NCBI RefSeq assembly: GCF_001279525.1
Contig: NZ_LGDY01000103.1
Span: 208,558-272,557, forward strand
Length of the DNA: 64,000 nt
Direction of reading: 5' to 3'
Origin: Nocardia sp. NRRL S-836
GTDB lineage: Bacteria > Actinomycetota > Actinomycetes > Mycobacteriales > Pseudonocardiaceae
Shown: positions 36,956 through 45,255 of the stretch, one piece after another
Numbering within the stretch: the stretch's first letter is position 1
Layout of the letters: the number at the start of each line of letters is the position of its first letter
Made by a program: the position numbers and the translations under genes
The notes under the pieces: generated by a model
Database searches by the model: none
What the model was told of the DNA's origin: nothing
What the model saw: the letters and a program-made list of their open reading frames with translations, nothing else

Positions 36956-37136
36956 CCGCGGATTGTCCCGCACCGCGCGCCGGACACCGTGGCGGCTTCC
37001 GGCCTTGCTGGCGTTCCGTAGCCGGTCGTTCACCACGGGACGTTGATGTGGTGCCCACTCGCGTCTTCTGATGACAGGCGGTTATGGATCTACCGTCATC
37101 AAACCAAGCCGTTCCTCCGTTACGGTGACGAACACC

Positions 37137-37190
37137 ACCGACCAGATCGGTCGGTTTACCTACCGAACCGGTCGGTAAACACCGTAAAGT
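37137..37190 (+). promoter_or_regulatory. Two TetR operators and -10 before the TetR-MMPL operon
   Basis: ACCGACC (37137-37143) and GGTCGGT (37149-37155) form a perfect inverted repeat with a 5-base centre. Abutting it, TTTACCTACCG (37155-37165) and CGGTCGGTAAA (37169-37179) pair at ten of eleven positions. TAAAGT (37185-37190) is seven bases before ATG 37198, so the message is probably leaderless and blocked by repressor binding. Confidence 0.75.
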
Positions 37191-37197
37191 CGGTCGC

Positions 37198-37749
37198 ATG
37201 CCACGCCTGTCCAGGACCGGTGTCGACGAGACCATCCTCGACGCCGCAGCCGCGTTGTTCGCCCGTCACGGCTTCGAGCAGACCTCGCTCAAAGCCCTCG
37301 CGGACGCCGCCGGCCTGTCCAAGGCGGGGCTGCTGCACCACTTCCCGAGCAAGGACGCCCTGTTCGGAGCGGCGTGGGAGCACAGCCGGGAGCTGTGCCG
37401 CCACGTCGTCGACCTCGTCTCGCCGATGCCGCCGGGACCCGCACGTGAACGCAGGGCGCTGGAGCTCCTCACCGACTACGCGCTCGACCGGCCCGGCCTG
37501 GTCTCCCTGATGTTCCGCTCGATGACCGCACCGGGCGAGGACCCCCAGCAGGGCCAGGACGAGCTGCTGCTCAACGAGATGTTCGTCGTCGACCCCGGGA
37601 ACGAGCCGGAGCGCGCCGTCCGGATCGTCGGCGCGCTCAGCGCCATGGCCGTGCTGACGCTGCTGGCCAACCAGGTCGGCGAGAAGACCACGTGGCGCCC
37701 CTTGATCCTCGCAACCTGCACAGACGCACTCGGGCACCGGGAGGCCTGA
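37198..37749 (+). CDS. TetR-family transcriptional regulator
   Basis: A 183-residue TetR-type repressor with its helix-turn-helix at residues 10-52 (ETILDAAAALFARHGFEQTSLKALADAAGLSKAGLLHHFPSKDALF). Two palindromes sit in its promoter, pointing to autoregulation. The MMPL gene starts five bases after its stop, so repressor and pump form one operon. Confidence 0.95.
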   Translation: MPRLSRTGVDETILDAAAALFARHGFEQTSLKALADAAGLSKAGLLHHFPSKDALFGAAWEHSRELCRHVVDLVSPMPPGPARERRALELLTDYALDRPGLVSLMFRSMTAPGEDPQQGQDELLLNEMFVVDPGNEPERAVRIVGALSAMAVLTLLANQVGEKTTWRPLILATCTDALGHREA

Positions 37750-37754
37750 ACACC

Positions 37755-39908
37755 ATGGCGAAACTGCTCTACCGGCTCGGACTGGGTGCCCACCGGCACC
37801 GCCTCCCCGTCGTCCTGATCTGGCTGCTCGTGCTGGTCGGCTCCGGCGTCGGCGCGTTCACGCTCGGCGGTGAGACGTCGAACTCGATGTCCATCCCCGG
37901 CCAGGAGTCGACCACCGCGCTCGAACGCATCCAGCAGACGTTCGGCACCGGCGAGACCGCGTCGGCCCGCGTCGTCGTGCACGCGCAGGACAAGCTGCCC
38001 GCGCACGCCAAGGCCGTCACCGAACTGGTGGCGGACCTGGGCAAGCTCGACGGCGTCTCGTCGGCGACGAACCCGCTCGACCCGGCGAAGCCCAGCGTCA
38101 ACCGCGACGTCGACACCGGCTACAGCACCGTCACCTACGACGTGAAGCCCGGTGAGGTCACCGCCGACCAGCGCACGGCGTTGCTCGGTGCCGTCGACAA
38201 GGCGCGGGCGACCGGGCTGACGATCGAGGTCTCCGGTACCGCGATGCAGGCGCCGCCGCACGTCGGTGGCCCGACCGAGGCCATCGGTGTGGTGCTCGCG
38301 CTGGTCATCCTCGCGCTGACCTACGGCTCACTGGTGACCGCCGGCATGAACCTGCTGTCCGCCGGTATCGGCGTCGGCATCGGCACGCTCGGCATCACCA
38401 TCACCAGCGGGTTCCTGGACCTGCAGTCGACCACGCCGATCCTCGCCTCGATGCTGGGGCTCGCGGTCGGCATCGACTACGCGTTGTTCATCATCAACCG
38501 CTACCGCCAGGAGCTGCGCCGGGGCGCCGACGTCGGCCACGCCGTCGCGACCGCGGTCGGCACCGCCGGTTCCGCCGTCGTCACCGCCGGTCTGACCGTC
38601 GTGATCGCGCTGGTCGGCCTGGTGATCGCGGGCATCCCGTTCCTCACGCAGATGGGTGTCGCGGCCGCCGCCACGATCGTCGTCGCGGTGCTGATCGCCA
38701 TCACGCTGGTGCCCGCGGTGCTGAGCATGCTCGGCCGCCGCGTGCTGACCCGCAAGGAACGCGCGTCCACCGACGTCGAGCCGAAGGACCGCGGCGTCAT
38801 CCGCGGCTGGGCCGGCCTGGTCACCAAGCGCCGCGTCACGGCGTTGCTGCTCTCGGTCGTCGTGCTCGGCATCGCCTCGATCCCGGTGGCGTCCATGGAC
38901 ACCACGCTGATCCAGAAGCCGCCGGCCGGTTCCACGCAGGAACGCGCCGACCAGCTGCTGGCCCGCGGGTTCGGCGAGGGCTTCAACGGCCCGATCATCG
39001 TGCTCGTCGAGGGCTCCGACGCCGCCGCCACGGCCACGAAGGCCGCGGGGCCGATCGCGAAGCTGACCGACGTCGCACTCGTGACGCCCGCCCAGCCCAG
39101 CGCCGACGGCAACTCCGCCCTGCTCACCGTGATCCCGAAGTCCGGCCCGGACACCGCGGCCACCGAACAGCTCGTCGCCGACCTGCGCGCCGAACTGGCC
39201 GGCCTGGACGGCGGCAAGGCCTACGTCACCGGCGCCACCGCCGTGAGCGTCGACGTGGCCACCTCGCTGGACCGAGCGCTGCCGATCTACCTGGCCGTCG
39301 TCGTGGGCCTGGCCCTGGTGCTGCTGGTGCTGGTGTTCCGCTCGCTGCTGGTGCCGCTGGTGGGCGTGCTCGGCTTCCTGCTGACCATCGGCGCCTCCCT
39401 CGGCGCGACGGTGGCGGTGTTCCAGTGGGGCTGGCTCGCCGACGCGGTCAACCTCGACGGCACCGGCCCGTTGATCAGCCTGACGCCGATCCTGGTGATC
39501 GGCATCCTGTTCGGCCTCGCCATGGACTACCAGATCTTCCTGGTGTCGCGGATGCACGAGGCGCACCACCGCGGCGCGTCCCCGCTGGAGGCCATCACCA
39601 CCGGCTTCCGCCAGGCCGCACCGGTCGTCGTGGCCGCGGCGCTGATCATGTTCTCGGTGTTCGCGGGCTTCGTCCCCGCCGGTGAGCCGACGGTGAAGTC
39701 CATCGCCTTCGCACTGGCCGCGGGCATCTTCGTGGACGCCTTCGTGGTGCGGATGATCCTCGTGCCCGCCGCGCTGGCCCTGATCGGCGAGCGCGCCTGG
39801 TGGCTGCCCTCGTGGCTGCGCTGGCTGCCCGAGCTCGACGTCGAGGGCACCGCGCTCGACGCCATGCCGGCCGCGAAGAAGCCGCAGGAAACCGTTGCGG
39901 TGAGCTGA
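37755..39908 (+). CDS. MMPL-family RND transporter
   Basis: A 717-residue RND permease of the MmpL group: eleven or twelve membrane helices and two large external loops (residues about 40-190 and 390-520). LAVGIDYALFIINRYRQELRRG and LLFGLAMDYQIFLVSRMHEAHHRG carry the Asp-Tyr pairs of the proton relay in the two halves. MMPL proteins export lipids, siderophores or drugs. The leading TetR gene with its operators suggests an inducible efflux function. Confidence 0.95.
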   Translation: MAKLLYRLGLGAHRHRLPVVLIWLLVLVGSGVGAFTLGGETSNSMSIPGQESTTALERIQQTFGTGETASARVVVHAQDKLPAHAKAVTELVADLGKLDGVSSATNPLDPAKPSVNRDVDTGYSTVTYDVKPGEVTADQRTALLGAVDKARATGLTIEVSGTAMQAPPHVGGPTEAIGVVLALVILALTYGSLVTAGMNLLSAGIGVGIGTLGITITSGFLDLQSTTPILASMLGLAVGIDYALFIINRYRQELRRGADVGHAVATAVGTAGSAVVTAGLTVVIALVGLVIAGIPFLTQMGVAAAATIVVAVLIAITLVPAVLSMLGRRVLTRKERASTDVEPKDRGVIRGWAGLVTKRRVTALLLSVVVLGIASIPVASMDTTLIQKPPAGSTQERADQLLARGFGEGFNGPIIVLVEGSDAAATATKAAGPIAKLTDVALVTPAQPSADGNSALLTVIPKSGPDTAATEQLVADLRAELAGLDGGKAYVTGATAVSVDVATSLDRALPIYLAVVVGLALVLLVLVFRSLLVPLVGVLGFLLTIGASLGATVAVFQWGWLADAVNLDGTGPLISLTPILVIGILFGLAMDYQIFLVSRMHEAHHRGASPLEAITTGFRQAAPVVVAAALIMFSVFAGFVPAGEPTVKSIAFALAAGIFVDAFVVRMILVPAALALIGERAWWLPSWLRWLPELDVEGTALDAMPAAKKPQETVAVS

Positions 39909-39914
39909 TTCCGC

Positions 39915-39965
39915 TGACACGTCCGTCATGCCCGTGGTCTGCTCGCGGGCATGACGGACGTGTCA
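39915..39965 (+). terminator. Terminator, 20-bp perfect stem
   Basis: 39915-39934 and 39946-39965 are perfect complements (TGACACGTCCGTCATGCCCG and its partner) around an 11-base loop, just after the MMPL stop. There is no T tract. Confidence 0.9.
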
Positions 39966-40477
39966 CGTCCCACCGAGGTGGTGCTCTCGACGAGTCCTGG
40001 CCACTCAGCTCGTCGACATCGGCAGGCCTGATGACCACCACGCACAGGCTGCCTCATACTCCATCCGAGTGAAGTTTCGAGCTTCGTCCAGGGAATCTCG
40101 AAGTCTGCCCCGGCGATGTGGGCACGTGCCGTGGGAGCGAGACCACGGTTCACAACCGTGTCAGGCGCACGACGAACGGACCATCCGCGGTTCGGATCGA
40201 TGATTCACCGCCGTGAAGGCAGTTCGCCGGCAGGCGGTGTCCAGGCGACTGTCCATTCCCGCCGGAGAACTCCCACCGCACCTCGCGCACGGCCGAACCG
40301 GTTCGAACTGAACAGACACGGCGACCAAGGGCGATCCGGGCGATTCACGCTGACGCTCAACGGGTCCGAATGCACTTCTCCAAACTGAACGCCGCCACCG
40401 CATCCGATGATCGCTGTCGTGTTCGCGGCCACGGGCTTTCCGTTGCACGCTGGACACAACCTCAGAAGGAGAGCGGT
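39966..40477. other. 512-base noncoding stretch with lower GC
   Basis: No reading frame has convincing codon bias here. Visible features are the palindrome CGAACCGGTTCG (40294-40305), which shares its half-sites with actinobacterial SOS boxes but has a 2-base instead of 4-base centre, and an inverted TTTCGA/TCGAAG pair near 40075-40102. The end of the region supplies the ribosome-binding site of the small peptide gene at 40478. A small RNA or remnants are possible; nothing is supported. Confidence 0.4.
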
Positions 40478-40621
40478 ATGGAGCTGCGCGTGAAGTTCAC
40501 CGCGTGCTGTGGCTGGCCCGAGATCGTCAGGGCCGCACGCGGTGTCCGGTCGGTGATCGTCATCGTGGTGGTCGTGCTCGTACTGGACGGCCGCCTCGTG
40601 CTCGACGCGCTGGTCAGGTGA
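40478..40621 (+). CDS. Small predicted membrane peptide
   Basis: A 47-residue peptide: MELRVKFTACCGWPEIVRAA then one strongly hydrophobic helix (VIVIVVVVLVLDGRLVLDAL). ATG 40478 has AGAAGGAG seven bases upstream, which makes translation credible despite the size. It converges on the lasso operon, ending 37 bases from the end of the leader-peptidase gene. I do not know the family; it is not a lasso precursor. Confidence 0.5.
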   Translation: MELRVKFTACCGWPEIVRAARGVRSVIVIVVVVLVLDGRLVLDALVR

Positions 40622-40658
40622 GCGAACGGGACGCCGGCCCACTCCCGGCGTCCCGTCG

Positions 40659-41378
40659 TCACACGCGCAGAACCCGGATGAACGGCGGCTGCGAGTGGGT
40701 GGAGCGGGTGACGACCTTGCCGTCGAACTCCACCCAGGCGTGGAACCGGTTGGGGTTCTCCGCGACGCCCATCACCCACGACATCCTCCGTCGCCGCACT
40801 CCGGCGGCGAACACGGCCCCGAGCGACCGTTCCAGGCAGGCGGCACGACCCGGGTAGCGGTCAGCGGCAGACTCCACCGACGCGACCGCGCTCAACGCCT
40901 CCGCGCAGCTCGCCGGACGCGTGCACCACTTCTCGGCCAGCACGCCGACAACCCGCAGGGTGTACCGGAAAGGCAAGCGCAGCAACAACAAGGCCATGAG
41001 CAGGCTCCACCCCGCGAGCACCGCCGTCGCCGCGGAGGTGCGTGCGGTCGCCTGCACCACGCCGGACGTGCGCCCCTTCGCGGCAGTCCATCCTGGTTGA
41101 CCGCCTGGACCGGTGGCCAGCAACCGGTTGGCGAACATCTGGTTCACCACGTCGTGCGCATCGGAACGGAACCGGTCAACCGTCGTCGGGGGAAAGCTCT
41201 CCGCAAGCAGGTCGACTCCCGTTTCGACATCACCGGCCTCCACGACTGTCCGCCACAAACGCGCTGCCGTGGAGTTGAGCACCATCCACCGGCCTGAGTG
41301 GCCGTCGAGCACGTATGCCATCCCGTCCTGCCCGTCCGCGACGTGCAGGTGCGACGGCAGGTGAACCGGGCCGGTCAT
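40659..41378 (-). CDS. Lasso peptide B protein: RRE (PqqD-like) fused to leader peptidase
   Basis: A 239-residue fusion. Residues 1-90 are a PqqD-like RiPP recognition element (MAYVLDGHSGRWMVLNSTAARLWRTVV...VNQMFANRLL), which binds the precursor leader. After a linker and a hydrophobic segment (WSLLMALLLLRLPF), the C-terminal 110 residues are the transglutaminase-like protease that removes the leader: catalytic Cys in PGRAACLERSL and His in NRFHAWVEFDG. In most actinobacterial lasso clusters these are two genes (B1 and B2). ATG 41378 overlaps the cyclase stop (ATGA), so it is coupled to the cyclase gene. Confidence 0.9.
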   Translation of the reverse strand: MTGPVHLPSHLHVADGQDGMAYVLDGHSGRWMVLNSTAARLWRTVVEAGDVETGVDLLAESFPPTTVDRFRSDAHDVVNQMFANRLLATGPGGQPGWTAAKGRTSGVVQATARTSAATAVLAGWSLLMALLLLRLPFRYTLRVVGVLAEKWCTRPASCAEALSAVASVESAADRYPGRAACLERSLGAVFAAGVRRRRMSWVMGVAENPNRFHAWVEFDGKVVTRSTHSQPPFIRVLRV

Positions 41379-43153
41379 GACATGCACCGCAGCCACACGT
41401 CATACGCCACCAACCGGTTCAACGCCGGAAACGGCATCTCCGTGCCGGCCGAAGCCCGGTGCAGGGTCGAAAGCACGGCATCCGGATCGATCAGGCCGAG
41501 CTCGGCCAGCGGTGAGGTGGGCAGGCGTTGGCGGAGTTCCCGTGCGGCACGCCGCACGCCCAGGTTGTCCTCGGCGCAGTAGTTGCCCTTCGACTGACGC
41601 GTCAGCACCGCGGAAGGCACTCGTTCGCGCATCGCCTCGCGCAGCAGCGGTTTGAGCGTGGCGCCCTGCGCCCGTTGCCGAGTCGGCACACGTGTGCACG
41701 CGCGGATCACGTTGTTGTCCAGGAACGGCGCCTGCGGCCAGATCCGGTGCTCGCGGGCCAGCCGGTCCAGCCGGTGCTGAACCTCGGCGGACCGCCGCAG
41801 GTCGTGCGCGGCCTGGAAGTCCGCCACCCCGCGCCGTTCGTCGCCCCGGACCGCTTCGGCCCGCTGTCTCACCAGCTCGACCAGGGTCGTCCGTGCGCGC
41901 GGAGCGAGCCAGCTCGATTCCACGCCGGGCCCGGGCCACCACGAGATGGCGTCGATCCACCTGGGATGCCTGACGTGCGACCGGTCGAGCTCGGTCGCGT
42001 ACAGCCGCAGCGCCGCGGACATCGACGTCTTCGCGAGGCGCACCGCACGAGCGACGATCGCGGCGGACGACTCCTGCCGCGCCGCGCCCCAGGCGGAGGC
42101 GTCCGCCACGAGTTGCCGGAACTGGAACCGTCCGGCGAGGTCACCGAGGTAGGCCGGCGGCGCCACCAGCAGCGCGTCGGCACCTTCGCCGCCGAGGTGC
42201 AGGAAACTGCCCGAGGCCGCGGCATGTCTGAGCCGCAACCGGTTGCGCGCGTGCACGGCTACCGCGAAGTCGGGCACGTCCGTCGGTGCCGCCGCGGTGA
42301 GGTCCTGGTATGCCAGCGTGTCGCTGCCGCCCCGCACCACCGTCAGTTCCAGCAACGGGTTGAGCCGAGCGCCGGACAGCGCGTGCGGCAGGTCGCCGGC
42401 ATCCGCAGCCGGGTGGCTGTACACGAAGACCGGAAGCCGGCGGTCCTGACGGTGCCGCACTGCGAGGAAGGCGACCGACGTCGAGTCGAGTCCACCGCTG
42501 AAGTCCGCGCTCACCCGGGGGTGAGCGCGCATCCGCCAGCCGACCGCGGTGTCCAGCTCCGAGGCAAGACCAGCGGCACAGCCGGCAACGTCCTGCCCCT
42601 CGTCGTGGCCGAGTTCGTCGTAGGTCCAGAGGCGCAGGTCTCCGGCGGCGGTCACGCGCATCGCCTGAGCGGCTTCCAGCCGCCGCACACCCACCACCGG
42701 TGTCCGGCCGGGAACCAGGGACGGAACCGCGGCGCAGAAGATCTCCGCCAGCACCACCTCGGCGTCTGGTGCAGCGGGCAGGCCCGCGGCCGCCGCCGTG
42801 GCGAGCAACCCGGTGCCGAACACCAGCCTGGTGCCGTCGTGGTGGAAGTAGAGCGGGTGCTGACCCGCGAGATCGCTGAAGGCGACGAGCTCGTCGCGGG
42901 TGCGGACCAGCACCAGGTAACTGCCCGGCCACCTGGTCAGTGCGGTCAGTTCGCCGGTCCGGATCGCCTCGGCGAGGTCTTGGCGGACCTGGTCGTCGCC
43001 GACGGGGCACTGACCGATCAGGGTCAGCACCGCACCGGCGCATTCGATCGAACGCAGTTCGCCCCGGTGCCACGGACCCGCGACAACGAAAGGGCCGGAG
43101 CCGTGGCACGGAAAGGTGCCGACGAGGCTGGGGTGCTCAGCGGTGGACTGCAC
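41375..43153 (-). CDS. Lasso peptide cyclase (asparagine synthetase-like, C protein)
   Basis: A 592-residue AsnB-like macrolactam synthetase. The N-terminal region resembles the class II glutamine amidotransferase fold (WPGSYLVLVRTRDELVAFSDLAGQHPLYF) but lacks the nucleophilic Cys2, as in other lasso cyclases. The synthetase half has the ATP pyrophosphatase loop SADFSGGLDSTSVAF near residue 215 and the conserved GGEGADALL. It adenylates the ring Asp of the core peptide and closes the ring onto Gly1. GTG 43153 starts 21 bases after the precursor gene. Confidence 0.93.
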   Translation of the reverse strand: MQSTAEHPSLVGTFPCHGSGPFVVAGPWHRGELRSIECAGAVLTLIGQCPVGDDQVRQDLAEAIRTGELTALTRWPGSYLVLVRTRDELVAFSDLAGQHPLYFHHDGTRLVFGTGLLATAAAAGLPAAPDAEVVLAEIFCAAVPSLVPGRTPVVGVRRLEAAQAMRVTAAGDLRLWTYDELGHDEGQDVAGCAAGLASELDTAVGWRMRAHPRVSADFSGGLDSTSVAFLAVRHRQDRRLPVFVYSHPAADAGDLPHALSGARLNPLLELTVVRGGSDTLAYQDLTAAAPTDVPDFAVAVHARNRLRLRHAAASGSFLHLGGEGADALLVAPPAYLGDLAGRFQFRQLVADASAWGAARQESSAAIVARAVRLAKTSMSAALRLYATELDRSHVRHPRWIDAISWWPGPGVESSWLAPRARTTLVELVRQRAEAVRGDERRGVADFQAAHDLRRSAEVQHRLDRLAREHRIWPQAPFLDNNVIRACTRVPTRQRAQGATLKPLLREAMRERVPSAVLTRQSKGNYCAEDNLGVRRAARELRQRLPTSPLAELGLIDPDAVLSTLHRASAGTEMPFPALNRLVAYDVWLRCMS

Positions 43154-43174
43154 GGGCTCAACGCCGTTCCGGTC

Positions 43175-43363
43175 TCACCAGTAGTACTGCGAGTTCGCGT
43201 CGGCGTTGCCGCTCGGCGAACTGCCCAGCGTGATTCGCCGGACGTGGCCCGGCGTTTCGAGCACAGGCGGTTCGTAGTCCACGTCCACGACGTGGAACCG
43301 GGTGGTCTTCCTCATTTTCGGAGGACGCGTGGCCAGCAGCGAAAGAAGTCGCAAGAAGGACAT
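43175..43363 (-). CDS. Lasso peptide precursor (A protein)
   Basis: A 62-residue precursor. The leader carries the YxxPxLxxxG recognition motif (YEPPVLETPG), then HVRRITL with Thr at the penultimate leader position, as in actinobacterial lasso precursors. Cleavage after TL gives the 16-residue core GSSPSGNADANSQYYW. Gly1 and Asp9 would form a nine-residue ring; ANSQYYW would be the threaded tail with Tyr14, Tyr15 and Trp16 as plug candidates. ATG 43363 has GAGG seven bases upstream and gives a longer, partly hydrophobic N-terminus (MSFLRLLSLLATRPPK); the internal ATG at 43315 has no ribosome-binding site. The mass after ring closure would be about 1684.7 Da, summed by hand. Confidence 0.88.
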   Translation of the reverse strand: MSFLRLLSLLATRPPKMRKTTRFHVVDVDYEPPVLETPGHVRRITLGSSPSGNADANSQYYW

Positions 43364-43565
43364 CGGATTGCCTCGTGGTATCAGGGTAGCGGAGAGTGCC
43401 GCCCCGGAGACGCTGAGCGACAGGCGAGGAGCCTAGACTATCCCGCATGCAGTCACGCTTGAATACCCTGCTCACACTTCCGATATCCACACCAATGAGT
43501 GAGATGTTACTGATCGTCGACAAAGGTAATTCTGAACGATGAACTGAATCCACACCCAGGAAACG

Positions 43566-43580
43566 ACTTCAATTTGAAGT
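43566..43580. promoter_or_regulatory. Perfect palindrome upstream of the lasso operon
   Basis: ACTTCAA-T-TTGAAGT is a perfect 15-base palindrome at the end of the ROK gene, about 205 bases before the precursor start. A related element (12 of 15 bases) lies in the ROK promoter, so it is a candidate ROK operator controlling the lasso genes. Confidence 0.5.
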
Positions 43581-44738
43581 CCAAGAACGGAGGCCGAGCA
43601 CGAGAGCACCGTGAGCTTCCGCATGCGGGCTCAGCGCGCTCAACCCGAGCTCGAAGTCGAGCGGTTCGCTGGTCGCGCCGTGCAAAGCGTGACGCCGCAG
43701 TTCGTAGTCACACGGACCGAGCACCATGTCTCCCGCGGCAGCGAGCTCTCCACCGATCACGATCCGGTGCGGGTTCAAGAGGTTGCACAGCTGGGCAAGG
43801 CCGAAGCCCAGCACCCGGCCCGCGTCGTTGAGGACCCGGCGGCACACCGCGTCGTCGTCCTTCGCCCTGGCGATCAGGTCCGCGAGCGAGTCCGGGTTCT
43901 CGCGGTTCGTGCCACGGTGCGACTGCCTCACCTTCGCGAGCAACGCGTCCGCGCCGACCATGGTGTCGAGACACCCGCGCCCGCCGCACAAGCACATCCG
44001 CCCGTTGAGGTCGACGGCCAGGTGTCCGAGTTCGCCGGCCATGCCGCGTTGGCCGCGCACCAGGTTCGGTCCCAGCATGATGCCGGCGCCGACACCGGTG
44101 GACGCCTTCACGTACACGATGTGCTCAACCGGCTCGTCCGACCCGTAGACCTGCTCCGCCAACGCGCCGAGGTTCGCGTCGTTGTCCACCGCGACCCGCA
44201 CCGACAGGGCCTGCGACAACAATGCCGCCGGGTCGTCGGCGGGATCCCACGGCGGCAGCACCGGCTCGGTGAACCGGCCCGTGCGCGAGTCGACCATGCG
44301 CGGCACGGCGAGACCGGCGGACACGACCTCGCCCATGTCGTGTTCGGTGTCGGCGACCGTTTCCTCGACCATCGCCAGCACGGTCGGCAGCAGCTGAGCC
44401 ATCCCCAGGTTCACGCCCGGCTGGCTGCGCCGCTTCGTGGCCTCCTCCGCCGCGTGGCCGAGCGGGCGCGCCACGACGGAGGTGTGGTTGAAGCCGATGT
44501 CGATGCCCACCGCGACACCGCGCATTTCGCCGAGCCGCACCTTGTCGCCCCGCGACCGGTCCACCACGCCGAGGCGACCCAGCTCCTTGATCGCCTCGGA
44601 CACCAGTCCCTGGGAGTAACCGGCGCGCTTGGACAACTGCACCTGGTTGCCAGGCTTGACCATGACCTCGACCATGACCTTCTTGAGGCTCTCACGCACT
44701 GAGGCCGCCTGTTCGAGCAACTCACGTGCGTCGCGCAT
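43569..44738 (-). CDS. ROK-family transcriptional regulator
   Basis: A 389-residue ROK protein with an N-terminal winged helix (PGNQVQLSKRAGYSQGLVSEAIKELGRLGVVDRSRGDKVRLG), a sugar-kinase-like ATPase fold (VGIDIGFNHTSVVA; DNDANLGALAEQVYG) and the ROK zinc motif CLCGGRGCLD near residue 255. The DNA-binding domain makes it a repressor rather than a kinase. Sugars or sugar acids are usual ligands. Its neighbours are the lasso cluster downstream and, beyond DUF6292, a sugar-acid dehydratase. Confidence 0.92.
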   Translation of the reverse strand: MRDARELLEQAASVRESLKKVMVEVMVKPGNQVQLSKRAGYSQGLVSEAIKELGRLGVVDRSRGDKVRLGEMRGVAVGIDIGFNHTSVVARPLGHAAEEATKRRSQPGVNLGMAQLLPTVLAMVEETVADTEHDMGEVVSAGLAVPRMVDSRTGRFTEPVLPPWDPADDPAALLSQALSVRVAVDNDANLGALAEQVYGSDEPVEHIVYVKASTGVGAGIMLGPNLVRGQRGMAGELGHLAVDLNGRMCLCGGRGCLDTMVGADALLAKVRQSHRGTNRENPDSLADLIARAKDDDAVCRRVLNDAGRVLGFGLAQLCNLLNPHRIVIGGELAAAGDMVLGPCDYELRRHALHGATSEPLDFELGLSALSPHAEAHGALVLGLRSWTSN

Positions 44739-44793
44739 GGGCGGTGTCCTTCTGAGGAATTCGATTGTCGAAGTACCTCAGGCTAGCACCACC

Positions 44794-44808
44794 ACTTCAA
44801 TCTGAACG
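44794..44808. promoter_or_regulatory. Candidate ROK autoregulatory site
   Basis: ACTTCAATCTGAACG lies 56 bases before the ROK start and matches the palindrome at 43566-43580 at 12 of 15 positions, the left half being identical. The surrounding 187-base gap is clearly less GC-rich than the genes. Confidence 0.45.
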
Positions 44809-44925
44809 CGATGTCGACTTGATGGAGCAATCATCCGTTCATGCCACTCCACTTGGCAATTCCGAACTCGTCGGCAATGCATCGAATCATGCGGCAAAAG
44901 TGGACACTAAAAGGCCAAATTCAGG

Positions 44926-45255
44926 TCATCCGGCACGTGCGACGTCCGGTAGCCGATGCCCGCCCGCGAGCACGCGCCGCACCCACCGCGCCACCGTGCG
45001 CGGTGGCGGTTCGACCGCTCCCCCGAGGTGTTCCACCACGGTGAGCTCCGCCGTGCCCGGCTCCTCGACCGCGATCGCCCAGCCGTGGCACTCGGTCCAC
45101 AGCAGCGCCACCTCCCGGTCGGGGTGGTCCGGCAGTCGTCCCTCCACCGCGATGTACACGCGCAGTGGCTTGTCCCGGTCGACACAGGAGGACTCACCGC
45201 TCAGGCCGAGCTCACGCGTGACGCGCAGTGCGTAGTCCAAAGCCGGCGTCATCAT
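44926..45255 (-). CDS. DUF6292-family protein
   Basis: A 109-residue protein matching DUF6292, a small family largely restricted to Pseudonocardiales: DYALRVTRELGL, VDRDKPLRVYIAVEGRLPDHPDREVALLWTECHGWAIAVEE and VEHLGGAVEPPPRTVARWVRRVLAG. Its function is unknown. ATG 45255 has GAGAGGTGG eight bases in front; a GTG at 45267 is too close to that site. Confidence 0.75.
   Translation of the reverse strand: MMTPALDYALRVTRELGLSGESSCVDRDKPLRVYIAVEGRLPDHPDREVALLWTECHGWAIAVEEPGTAELTVVEHLGGAVEPPPRTVARWVRRVLAGGHRLPDVARAG

Noticed and set aside
40294..40305. CGAACCGGTTCG as a LexA (SOS) box
   Set aside because: The half-sites fit but the spacing is two bases instead of four, and no gene start is at the right distance.
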